A stretch of 29,147 nt of DNA from JBOZRQ01 sp050789255. Lineage in GTDB: Bacteria > Bacillota > Sulfobacillia > Symbiobacteriales > Symbiobacteriaceae. The notes beneath the pieces were generated by a model that made no database searches, was not told the origin of the DNA, and saw only the letters and a program-made list of their open reading frames with translations. The first letter of the stretch is position 1. Each line of letters opens with the position of its first letter. Location: contig JBOZRQ010000051.1 of assembly GCA_050789255.1 (NCBI GenBank), positions 1 to 29,147 on the forward strand. Direction: 5' to 3'. Shown here piece after piece: positions 22,131 through 29,147 of this stretch. The position numbers were made by a program, and so were the translations under genes.

Positions 22131-25100
22131 ATGAGCAAGTCGCAGGTCGTTGGCGGTTTTCTCCGTACCACATTCGGGGCGCTGCTGATCGTATTGGCGG
22201 TGCTGCTCGCAACTGGGGCGGTGCGCGCCCAAGGCGGCAGTTCCGTGCTGCGTGTTGATGCGGTCAAGTCGGGTTCGGGTTGGCTGCCGCCAAAGGTGCT
22301 GCCCGGTACGCTGCTCGATGTTGGCTTGAACCCGGCCGCCGTTGGGCCGGAGGTCAGCTCCATCGAGGCGACGATTACCTACGACCCTGCCAAGGTGGAA
22401 CTGGTCACGGTGCCCGAGGGTGTCTCGGCGCAAGGTGAGGGCCGACTCCGCTTCACCTGGGCGCAAGGAGATGGGCCTGACGCCCCGCAGCCCAAGGTGA
22501 CCGTGCGGGTGAAGGCCGGGGTGACGGGCAGCATTGTCTTTGACTTCGACGCCGGGCAGACGGCGATGAGCGACGCCGAGGGTCAGGCGCTGCTGGCAAC
22601 GCTGGAGGCGACCACGGTAACCGTGGCGCAGAACGCCCTGGTGATCCGGACAAACGCCCGGGAGTACCCGCTGGCCTTGATCAGCGGTGCCGATGGGTTC
22701 CGGGCCGTTGCGACTCCGGCGGAGCCGAGTTTCGGTCCGATGGAGGAGTATACGGTCCAAGCCTTTGATTTGCCGGCTGGGCCCCTGACCGTCTGGATGG
22801 TAAGCCCGGGATTTCTGATGGCTGAGGAGACCGTGACGCAGGCGCCAGCCGGCGCCAGCGAGGTAAACATCACCCTGACTCCGGGCGACACCAACCAGGA
22901 CGGGACGATCACCCCGGCTGACATAGAGCGGCTGCTGCCGGTGCTCAAGAGCAGCGCGTTTCTTGAAGCCGACTGGAACGACAACGGCGTCGTGGACCTT
23001 GCGGACCTGGCTCGGGTGGCCATGGGCGCTGGGGCGCACGGCGCCGCCCCGGGGGAAGCCGGCGGGGCTCGCCTGGAACTGGGGCCGATCTCGGGCGCCC
23101 TGCACCCTGTGACGGTGGCGGTGGAGGGTTGGATATCCGTACCCTTGCCCGGTGGCGAGGTATTTACGGCGCGCGGCTTCAGCGTGCCGGTGACCCTGCA
23201 GCCCGGTGCGCCGACCCCGCTGGAGGTGGGCGCCTTGCTGCCCGGCGAGTGGTTTTTCAGCTACAGATATGACGGGCAGGCCAGGATGACCGGGGGCCAC
23301 ATAGCGGCCGGGCAGACGCCGCAGTTCATCTTGCCCTATACCCTGCCTCCGGTGGTCATCGAGGTAGACCCTGTGCCGGAGATGACCACGCAGAACGTGG
23401 TGACCATCACCGGTAAGGTGAGCGGCGCCTGGCGGCTCCGGGTCTCCGGCGCCGCCGGGCCCGTCACCATTGGTCCGGACGGGCGGTTCTCCGCGAACGT
23501 CGCCGTCGAACTGGGCGTGAACAGCATCCTGGTGCTGGCGACGGACTACGCCGGCGCCGCGCATACGCCGGCACAGCCCGTGGTCGTGACCCGGGTGGCG
23601 GGCGCGGCCGCCTCCATCGATGCGCCGGAGTCGCTGAACCTGCAGGCGGGGCAGGCAGTCGACCTGCCGATCGCTGTAAAGGATGCCAATGGTAACGTGG
23701 TTGTGGGGGCTCCCATCACCCTGGTGGTGGCGGGCGAGGTCGGCACCTACGATCCTGGCTCAGGCAGCTTCACCGCTGCGACCCACCCGGCCACCGGCAC
23801 GATGGTCGTGCAGTCCGGCGATCTGTCCCGGTCGATTCCCGTCACGGTGACGCCCGGCCCGCTCGCCAAGCTTCTGGTCGCACCCGGCGAGGCTTACGTG
23901 GGCCAGGGGCAGATTCAGCAGTTCACGGCCAAGGGCGCCGACAGCTATGACAACGAGGTCGCTCTGCCCGGCCCGGTCACCTGGTCGGCTTCGGGCGGCG
24001 TGATTACCGGGTCCGGCCTCTTTGGCGGCACCACTCCGGGCAAGGTCACGGTGACCGCGACGGCAGGGGCAGTCTCGGGAACGGCAGTGGCCCACGTGTA
24101 CGGTCCCGCGGCTAAGGTGATCCTCTCAGCCCCGGCAGCCCCGCTGGTGGCCAACGGGGCTGCTCAGACCACCATCGTCGCCAAGGTGGTCGACCCGATG
24201 GGAACCCTGGTGGCCAATTACAGTGGTCCGATCGCTTTCACCTCATCCGATCCGAATGCCGTTACCGTGGTGACGCCGAGCGTCTCAGCCGTGGGCGGGG
24301 TGGCCACGGCGACCCTCCGGGCAGGCACCGTCAATAGCTCTGCCGTCATTTCCGCCTCGGCCGCCGGGCTGGTTCCTGGCACAGTCGAGGTGACACAGCA
24401 GGCCCCGGTGCTCACCTCCATCGACCTGCGCTCGAACCTGAACCGGATCACCTCCGGCGGCACGGCCCTGCTGACCGCTGTGCTGCTGGATCAGACCGGC
24501 GTTCCCTTAACGTCGTACCCTGCCGGACTCGAGCCCATTGTGCTGAGCCTGAGCTCCAGCGACCCCGGGATCGCGTTTGTCACTCCGACGGTCACGCTCA
24601 CGGCGCCCACCACGCAGCTGACGATCCAAACGGGCACCGCTGTCGGCGGGGCGACGATCACTGGCGCGGTGCAGGCTCCCGCAGGCCTTGCCCTGCCGGT
24701 CGCTCCGGTCTCGGTGGAGACGGTTCTCGCGGGCCTGCCGTACGCCTTGCGCATCGAGCCTCTGCCGCCGATCCAGGCCGGACAGCATGCCCGGGTGATC
24801 GTGCACATCGTGGACCATGCGGGCAACCGCGTGACCACCGTGCAGGGCGCCCCCGAGGTTACGCTGTCAGTGAGTGCGCCTGACGGCAACCATTGGCAGA
24901 TGGCGGCCAGGGCGCCCGCCTTCGGTCAGGTGGAGTTTGAGCTGCCCCTCAGCCAGGCCGGGGCGCATACCCTGGCGGTTACGGCAGCAGGTCAGGCGCT
25001 GCGGGGGCATCAGGCAGAGGTAACGGTGGTGCCCGGTCCAGCTGCCCGGCTGGGCATTACGGCACTCCCTGCCACCCTTGCCGCCGACGGCGCCATGACG

Positions 25101-26315
25101 GCGACCCTGAAGGCCGAAGTGCTGGACAACTGGGGAAACAAGACTCGAGAGGCGGTGCCGGTCACCTTCACCAAGAGCGAGGACGGCGGAGCCACCCAAC
25201 CGTTTGTTCCCACCACAGTCACCTCGGCGGATGGCGTTGCGACCGTCACCGTTCGGGCAACCTTGGGCGAGGGTACGGACACCTTCAGTGTGACTTCACC
25301 GGGCCTGATGATGAACTTCGTGCGGGTCTCGACCCAAATCATGGGCGTGCCCCAGAAGTTAGCGGTTTTCTCCACCCCCACGGGGCCGGCGGGCACCGAT
25401 GTGGCGGTGGAGGTCCAGGTGCAGGACGGCAACGGGGTGCACGCCACGTCTGACGAGGGGCGCCCTGTGACGCTCACGGTCAAGGACGGCGCCGCCACGG
25501 TGGCGACCTACACGGCACCGACAGAGTACGGCACCGCCCGGTTTACAGTCGCCTTGACGGCGGCGAAGACCTATACCCTGGAGGTGACCGCACCGGGGCT
25601 GACCAAGGGGGAGGGAATCCTCGTGGTCAACCCGGGTCAGCCGGCTGCGCTGAGTCTTGCCGCCGACCATGCGGTGCTTGCTGCGGCGCCAGGCAGCCGG
25701 GCGACCCTGACCGTCGCGGTGCTGGACGCCTACGGAAATCGGGTCCCCACTGGGCCAGCGATCACCCTGACCTCCTCGAACCCCATGGTCGCAACCTTCG
25801 ACTCCGGTAGCAGCAGCATCACCCTCACCACCCCGGGACCCGGCGGGCTGTTCACCACGACCGATGGCATGAACAGCCTTCATGCCACCCCGTTCGTAGG
25901 GTCGACCACGGTCACAGCGACGGCGCCCGGACTGGCCCCGGCCTCGCTGGAGATCACCACCGTGATGGCGGGGGCGCCCGCGCTCCTGCAGGTGGAGCCG
26001 ATCGCTCCGGTCACGGTGGGCAGCCCCCAGGAACTCAAGGTCAGCCTGACCGATGCCATGGGTGCCCTTCTAACCGACAACAGCAGCAGCACCGTGACCC
26101 TGTCGGTCGGGTCAGCCTCGGTGAGTGTGCAGGTCTGGAGCCAGGCCCAGCAGGCGTGGGTCCCGTACACGCCCGGCGAGCCGGCGCCCCTGTACAAGGG
26201 CGAAGTGCGTTTTGCCGTGACCAACGCCCAGGCTGAAACGGTCACCTACACACTGACTGCGAGCGATGCCGCGGTGGCCCCGCAGACCGTTACCGGGAGC
26301 TTTGAGGAGATGTGA
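22131..26315 (+). CDS. Large secreted protein with cohesin-like, dockerin-like and Ig-like domains
   Basis: 1394 aa. Residues 1 to about 33 are a signal peptide (hydrophobic LLIVLAVLLATGAV, cleavage likely after VRA). About 38-165 resembles a cohesin domain (ATITYDPAKVELV ... VTVRVKAGVTGSIVFDF). About 252-300 is a dockerin type I-like pair: GDTNQDGTITPADI and DWNDNGVVDLADL, two calcium loops. The rest is a string of ~90-100-residue beta-sandwich repeats of the invasin/Big_1 type, recognisable by units such as LVANGAAQTTIVAKV, LAADGAMTATLKAEV and LAAAPGSRATLTVAV. No LPXTG, SLH or C-terminal membrane segment is seen, so it is released or held by another protein. Probably a surface adhesin or scaffold; single-gene unit with a terminator after it. 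Confidence 0.88.
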   Translation: MSKSQVVGGFLRTTFGALLIVLAVLLATGAVRAQGGSSVLRVDAVKSGSGWLPPKVLPGTLLDVGLNPAAVGPEVSSIEATITYDPAKVELVTVPEGVSAQGEGRLRFTWAQGDGPDAPQPKVTVRVKAGVTGSIVFDFDAGQTAMSDAEGQALLATLEATTVTVAQNALVIRTNAREYPLALISGADGFRAVATPAEPSFGPMEEYTVQAFDLPAGPLTVWMVSPGFLMAEETVTQAPAGASEVNITLTPGDTNQDGTITPADIERLLPVLKSSAFLEADWNDNGVVDLADLARVAMGAGAHGAAPGEAGGARLELGPISGALHPVTVAVEGWISVPLPGGEVFTARGFSVPVTLQPGAPTPLEVGALLPGEWFFSYRYDGQARMTGGHIAAGQTPQFILPYTLPPVVIEVDPVPEMTTQNVVTITGKVSGAWRLRVSGAAGPVTIGPDGRFSANVAVELGVNSILVLATDYAGAAHTPAQPVVVTRVAGAAASIDAPESLNLQAGQAVDLPIAVKDANGNVVVGAPITLVVAGEVGTYDPGSGSFTAATHPATGTMVVQSGDLSRSIPVTVTPGPLAKLLVAPGEAYVGQGQIQQFTAKGADSYDNEVALPGPVTWSASGGVITGSGLFGGTTPGKVTVTATAGAVSGTAVAHVYGPAAKVILSAPAAPLVANGAAQTTIVAKVVDPMGTLVANYSGPIAFTSSDPNAVTVVTPSVSAVGGVATATLRAGTVNSSAVISASAAGLVPGTVEVTQQAPVLTSIDLRSNLNRITSGGTALLTAVLLDQTGVPLTSYPAGLEPIVLSLSSSDPGIAFVTPTVTLTAPTTQLTIQTGTAVGGATITGAVQAPAGLALPVAPVSVETVLAGLPYALRIEPLPPIQAGQHARVIVHIVDHAGNRVTTVQGAPEVTLSVSAPDGNHWQMAARAPAFGQVEFELPLSQAGAHTLAVTAAGQALRGHQAEVTVVPGPAARLGITALPATLAADGAMTATLKAEVLDNWGNKTREAVPVTFTKSEDGGATQPFVPTTVTSADGVATVTVRATLGEGTDTFSVTSPGLMMNFVRVSTQIMGVPQKLAVFSTPTGPAGTDVAVEVQVQDGNGVHATSDEGRPVTLTVKDGAATVATYTAPTEYGTARFTVALTAAKTYTLEVTAPGLTKGEGILVVNPGQPAALSLAADHAVLAAAPGSRATLTVAVLDAYGNRVPTGPAITLTSSNPMVATFDSGSSSITLTTPGPGGLFTTTDGMNSLHATPFVGSTTVTATAPGLAPASLEITTVMAGAPALLQVEPIAPVTVGSPQELKVSLTDAMGALLTDNSSSTVTLSVGSASVSVQVWSQAQQAWVPYTPGEPAPLYKGEVRFAVTNAQAETVTYTLTASDAAVAPQTVTGSFEEM

Positions 26316-26318
26316 AGG

Positions 26319-26348
26319 CAGGGCGCCCGACCGGGCGCCCTGTACTCT
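26319..26348 (+). terminator. Terminator after the large secreted-protein gene
   Basis: CAGGGCGCCC (26319-26328) pairs with GGGCGCCCTG (26333-26342) with loop GACC. It is followed by TACTCTT, only partly T-rich. It begins 3 bases after the stop. Confidence 0.7.
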
Positions 26349-26589
26349 TACAACCGTGTAGTTGTGAAGGATGTTCAGCAATCGAGGCGGGTTTCTTGGT
26401 CTTCATGGTGGTAGTGCGTCCTCTCCTGGGACGGGGTCGGGAACCTCCGGAGTCACACTCCGGTCAAGTTGGGATAGGGCGCCCCCTGGTTCGTTACGGC
26501 TTGGACGTATGGCCACAACGCGTTCGGGCTAGTAACGGCGGCCACGGGGTTGCATGGTATGGCCCCCACTGTCCGGCCCTTGGTAGGTC

Positions 26590-27063
26590 GTGGACTCGAC
26601 GGGGCACTCTGACGAGCCAGCAAACACAGTGTCATGCGACGAAAGTGGTGCATCACCCGCCGGACCCTTGGTGGAACCAGACGAGTGCCTCACAACTCTC
26701 TGCCTAATTGAAGCCGCTGACAAAAGTTCTGCTGAAAAATTCAGATGGGAAACACCGCAATTCCAGCAGGAATTGGCCGGGTGTATTGACCGGTATGCTG
26801 CTGACCCCAAAGGAACGGGTGGATCCAATTCTGGAAGTGTCCTCAAGGGAGCACGCTCTATAGGCCCCATTGTTGCATCAACGACGTTTGCTATTGTGAT
26901 TAGAGCGCAGAGGTTTGCGGATGCTGGCCAGCACGGTGAAGACATCGGTGGTGGTGAGTATACCGTTAATCGACTCGGGGCTTCTGTAACGCGAGACAAC
27001 AACTCACGGTCCGTGCCGACGAACTTCGGGTCTGATATTGGCGAATGGCCTCCTGCAGTCTAG
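26590..27063 (+). CDS. Hypothetical protein, possibly the 3' part of a broken gene
   Basis: 157 codons open from a GTG. Codon choice in this frame (many GNN codons, few rare ones) looks more like coding than the overlapping minus-strand frame. I do not recognise the product; the only visible features are a Cys/Asp/Glu-rich start (CDESGASPAG, PDECLTTLC) and a Gly/Asn-rich C-terminus (DNNSRSVPTNFGSDIGEW). No ribosome site precedes the GTG, so it may be a 5'-truncated gene. GC is lower than in the rest of the window. The ComJ-like gene starts 158 bases downstream, so this could be what remains of its partner; that is inference. Bases 26343-26589 hold nothing I can assign. Confidence 0.35.
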   Translation: MDSTGHSDEPANTVSCDESGASPAGPLVEPDECLTTLCLIEAADKSSAEKFRWETPQFQQELAGCIDRYAADPKGTGGSNSGSVLKGARSIGPIVASTTFAIVIRAQRFADAGQHGEDIGGGEYTVNRLGASVTRDNNSRSVPTNFGSDIGEWPPAV

Positions 27064-27221
27064 GAGGGAGAAAACGCCGATGTGCGCTACGTTACGACCT
27101 CGGCGAACAGGAGCCTGGGAGCATGACTGATGCGTGGTGTACCTGATGGCGGAAGGCCCTTGTTCGATTCAGGGATGAGGATGAATCGCACCAAAAAACA
27201 CGTAGATAAGGAGGCGGCTCC

Positions 27222-27695
27222 ATGCCGAATTGGACTGAGTTTACGCTTTCCTATGATTACCACCAACTGTCCGTATTCGACCCTTGGCTCCCGGATCCAC
27301 ATAACGATTGGACAGACGATCACGTACGCCAAGGATTCACTTGGAGGCCTGGTTCAGTATCGTTTGCAACGTTAGGTGATGCCGGAACAGCTACGATTAA
27401 GGGTGCCATTGCCAGCGAACGTTTCATAGCCGAAGAGGCTGTTCGAGTCATCGCTGTACCGTATACGGTCGTCGACGGGATCGTAGAGCTAGGGGCATTT
27501 GAGACTGTCGTGGTGCCCATCCCTTCGGGTACCTACGAACTGCTGTATTCAGCAATCCCCAGTACTGGTGACCGAGCGGAGGAGTACCATTTTCTTTTTA
27601 TTAGGAGTTCGCACCCCAAGGCCGAGATTGTTGTAGCTGATACGGAGCTAGACCCACCTGAACATCTGACAATGGAGGCCAAGCCCGCCATCTAG
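27222..27695 (+). CDS. ComJ/Nin-like protein (putative nuclease inhibitor)
   Basis: 157 aa. The N-terminus, FTLSYDYHQLSVFDP...DWTDDHVRQGFTWRPGSVSF, follows the Bacillus ComJ/Nin pattern (S-Y-H-Q-F-x-V ... W-T-D-E ... G-Y ... G-x-I-S-F). The later V-x-V-P-Y-x-V and IPSGTYELLYSAIP also fit. In Bacillus, Nin inhibits the membrane nuclease NucA, and relatives occur as immunity proteins next to secreted nuclease toxins. No signal peptide. ATG has an excellent ribosome site (AAGGAGG, 7 bases upstream). No intact nuclease gene is visible in the window, so its partner is either decayed or elsewhere. Confidence 0.72.
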   Translation: MPNWTEFTLSYDYHQLSVFDPWLPDPHNDWTDDHVRQGFTWRPGSVSFATLGDAGTATIKGAIASERFIAEEAVRVIAVPYTVVDGIVELGAFETVVVPIPSGTYELLYSAIPSTGDRAEEYHFLFIRSSHPKAEIVVADTELDPPEHLTMEAKPAI

Positions 27696-27808
27696 AGTGA
27701 AGGATATCAGCCAGAGTTTACCATGAGGTGGATCTTGTCGGCGCATGAGATCCCGTTTAAGGTGGACATTCAGCGGCTTCGCTCCCCCGAGAGGCGTGCG
27801 ATTACCTG

Positions 27809-28135
27809 ATGGGCTACACGGTGGCGGCCCACAAGCAGGCACAGCGGGAACACCTGACAGACGGGCCGGGCTCGCGCATCCGGTACAGCCGGGGTTTCTT
27901 TCCCAAGTCCGCGCCAGAGATCCGAAAGCTGCTGTGGCCGCCGACGGATGAGCCAGGCGTGTGGGAGGGGCCAGCAGACGCGGTCGGCCCACGGGCGACG
28001 GATGCTGCTGTCCAGGTTCTACCGGATCGCTATGGTCCCTTGGGTGTTAACAAGAATGGAACGGTGCACTGTAGCGAGAGCCGGGCGTACAATGAGAAAA
28101 GCTGGCGGAAAGCAAAAGCAAGAAGGCGGCGCTGA
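27809..28135 (+). CDS. Hypothetical ORF, probably mobile-element debris
   Basis: 108 codons starting with an ATG that overlaps a stop in another frame (TGATG). The N-terminal part (VAAHKQAQREHLTDGPGS...GFFPKSAPEIRKLLWPP) is unfamiliar. The end, SRAYNEK, is where an IS110-type transposase tail would begin, but the frame then shifts to WRKAKARRRR. No ribosome site is seen. Best read as a decayed fragment, although a real small gene cannot be excluded. Confidence 0.3.
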   Translation: MGYTVAAHKQAQREHLTDGPGSRIRYSRGFFPKSAPEIRKLLWPPTDEPGVWEGPADAVGPRATDAAVQVLPDRYGPLGVNKNGTVHCSESRAYNEKSWRKAKARRRR

Positions 28136-28227
28136 TGTGCCTGATCCGGGTGCTGGTGCGAATCGTGTGGCGGATGCTGACGCACCGGGAGCCAAACTGG
28201 AAGCTGCTGACCGATCCAGCCGCATGA
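28096..28227 (+). pseudogene. C-terminal tail of an IS110-type transposase
   Basis: This frame encodes EKLAESKSKKAALMCLIRV followed by LVRIVWRMLTHREPNW, then a stop. The pattern Y-x-x-x-L-x-x-x-K-x-K-K-x-A-L-x-x-x-x-R-x-L-x-R-I-x-x-x-M-L is that of the C-terminal end of IS110/IS116/IS902 transposases. The matching SRAYNEK lies in the preceding frame, so a frameshift separates them. No catalytic DEDD region or full element is present. Confidence 0.5.
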
Positions 28228-28245
28228 GAAAAGGAAAGCACAGGG

Positions 28246-28282
28246 AAGAGGCGAATCCCAGTCGCAGGGACTCGCCTCTTTC
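28246..28282 (+). terminator. Hairpin terminator after the transposase tail
   Basis: AAGAGGCGA (28246-28254) pairs with TCGCCTCTT (28272-28280), with an inner TCCC/GGGA stem, then T. It may be the terminator of the former element. Confidence 0.6.
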
Positions 28283-28374
28283 GCGTCCATGTTTCCAGAC
28301 TGATCCATTGGGCAGGATACGTATAAGGGCAACCCATGGCAGCCGTGGACGCATAACTTGTACGTGATGAAACA

Positions 28375-28455
28375 GGCGTGAGCCGCCCCCGTAGGGGTAG
28401 ACGCTCACGCCCGTTCCCGAGCCGGATAGACGCTCACGCCCTTTCCCGAGCCGGA
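28375..28455. repeat. Two 29-bp tandem repeats with a facing inverted copy
   Basis: 28398-28426 and 28427-28455 are identical except for one base (G/T), directly joined, each containing GCTCACGCC and TTCCCGAGCCGGA. The inverse, GGCGTGAGC, lies at 28375-28383 and pairs with GCTCACGCC at 28403-28411. There are no spacers, so it is not a CRISPR. It may be the end region of a mobile element or an iterated binding site. The rest of 28283-28516 holds nothing I recognise. Confidence 0.8.
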
Positions 28456-28516
28456 CAGGCACCTTTCAGCGCATCCGGCTCTCTATGGTGACCTCACGTG
28501 CTGCACTGGAGCCCCG

Positions 28517-29047
28517 TTAGTCCTTACATGAAGCGAAACACATTCTGCACTGAAGAGAGACCTTTAACTTATAGCCGTTCCGCCGGCGTCCGACCAGGCG
28601 ATAAAGTAGTTTCCGCGCGTCCGTCCTGTCCAAGTCCTTTCCGCAGCGGGAACAGCGGTTGCCCCGGCTGGCAAGCCAACCTTGCAGCAGGCCATACACC
28701 TTGTGGCCGTTGACCCTCTCGGGCGGAGTGACCCGCCAGGAAGTGGTCACCAGGCGACCTGCCTTCCGGATGGCTTCCACCTTCGCTCTCCCTTCCGGGG
28801 TGTAGGGGTGGACCTGGGTGAAGCAGGGGGCGTCATGGATGGGGTAGTAGCTCAGGCAATCCACAATGAGGGCTGCCGTTCTGCTGCTGTCCACCCAGTG
28901 ACCGAAGTTCCTGGCGATGTAGCGCCTGTAGTGCGGGTGCTGGATGTCATAGCGGTAGGGAATCAACTGCTGCCGCATGAAGCTCCCGAATCCGTCCTTC
29001 ATCCTGGAACGACGCCAGCGGCCCCGCATCCGGAGGATGGGGACCAT
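28517..29047 (-). CDS. Hypothetical protein with C-terminal zinc ribbon
   Basis: Up to 176 aa, family not recognised. The C-terminal ~50 residues hold CSRC and CRMC about 30 residues apart (NRCSRCGKDL ... LQCRMCFASC), a likely one-zinc ribbon, with basic residues between (RRRNGYKLK) that could contact nucleic acid. The N-terminal part is rich in His/Tyr/Arg. The ATG at 29047 has an in-frame stop 6 bases before it and no clear ribosome site; an ATG 15 codons further in (MKDGFG) with AGG before it is possible. It runs opposite to the transposase relic. 29048-29147 shows no feature. Confidence 0.6.
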   Translation of the reverse strand: MVPILRMRGRWRRSRMKDGFGSFMRQQLIPYRYDIQHPHYRRYIARNFGHWVDSSRTAALIVDCLSYYPIHDAPCFTQVHPYTPEGRAKVEAIRKAGRLVTTSWRVTPPERVNGHKVYGLLQGWLASRGNRCSRCGKDLDRTDARKLLYRLVGRRRNGYKLKVSLQCRMCFASCKD

Positions 29048-29147
29048 TCGCTACGACGATGTAGACATCTGTTTGCTGGCCTTCTACGTTTCCAAAGACG
29101 CTGGGAACACGAGTGGAGAGCTAACTGATGTATACGGTTGGGTGAAG

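Noticed and set aside
22056..23564. 502-codon open frame on the minus strand
   Set aside because: Antisense to the signal peptide, cohesin-like and dockerin-like parts of the large secreted protein; Arg/Gly/His-rich, no domain seen.
26529..27002. 157-codon open frame on the minus strand
   Set aside because: Overlaps the plus-strand ORF of the same length, whose codon pattern looks more like coding; the minus product is Ser/Pro/Arg-rich without a recognisable motif.
27080..27130. 16-codon mini-ORF after GGAGGG
   Set aside because: It has a ribosome-like site about 12 bases upstream, but nothing else supports translation and it encodes no recognisable leader peptide.
28398..28455. CRISPR-like repeats
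   Set aside because: Only two units, joined without spacers; no cas genes.

Overview
The window is high-GC DNA with strong AGGAGG-type ribosome sites, many GTG and TTG starts, and stop/start overlaps between genes. The PyrR attenuation leader, the PyrK plus class 1B PyrD pair and a ComJ-like protein point to a Gram-positive Firmicute. High GC with a ferredoxin-dependent oxoacid oxidoreductase and a selenoprotein suggests a Symbiobacterium-like member of the Clostridia; the genus is inference only.

Layout. 199-1882: a hypothetical protein, a GNAT acetyltransferase and a small coiled-coil protein. 1887-4016 (minus): an OmpR-type response regulator and its histidine kinase. 4115-10443: a complete pyrimidine operon, pyrR-B-C-K-D-F-E, with its own promoter, PyrR-responsive attenuator and terminator, and a long palindromic repeat between pyrR and pyrB; carAB and pyrP are absent. 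10460-14919: a small membrane protein behind a promoter flanked by TetR-type operators, a zinc-ribbon protein, an odd ferredoxin-like protein, an MdtH-like transporter, a YVTN beta-propeller protein and a TPR lipoprotein. 15067-16257 (minus): a membrane diguanylate cyclase, possibly leaderless. 16339-19041 (minus): the two-subunit 2-oxoacid:ferredoxin oxidoreductase (korAB-like), divergent from a LysR regulator.

The main find is at 20126-20779. The gene after lysR is a protein disulfide oxidoreductase (tandem glutaredoxin/thioredoxin fold) whose reading frame carries an in-frame TGA exactly where the first cysteine of the CxxC active site belongs. A bacterial SECIS-like hairpin with a GGUC apical loop starts 11 bases after the TGA. 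It is best read as one selenoprotein with a U-P-H-C active site. Downstream lies a PD-(D/E)XK-like nuclease gene whose 3' end runs into a scar made of the lysR 5' end joined to the PDO 3' end, the relic of a second lysR-PDO copy.

22131-26315 encodes a very large secreted protein with cohesin-like, dockerin-like and Ig-like parts. 26343 to the end is accessory-looking: lower GC, a ComJ/Nin-like putative nuclease inhibitor, an orphan ORF, a decayed IS110-type transposase tail, tandem repeats and a zinc-ribbon protein on the minus strand.
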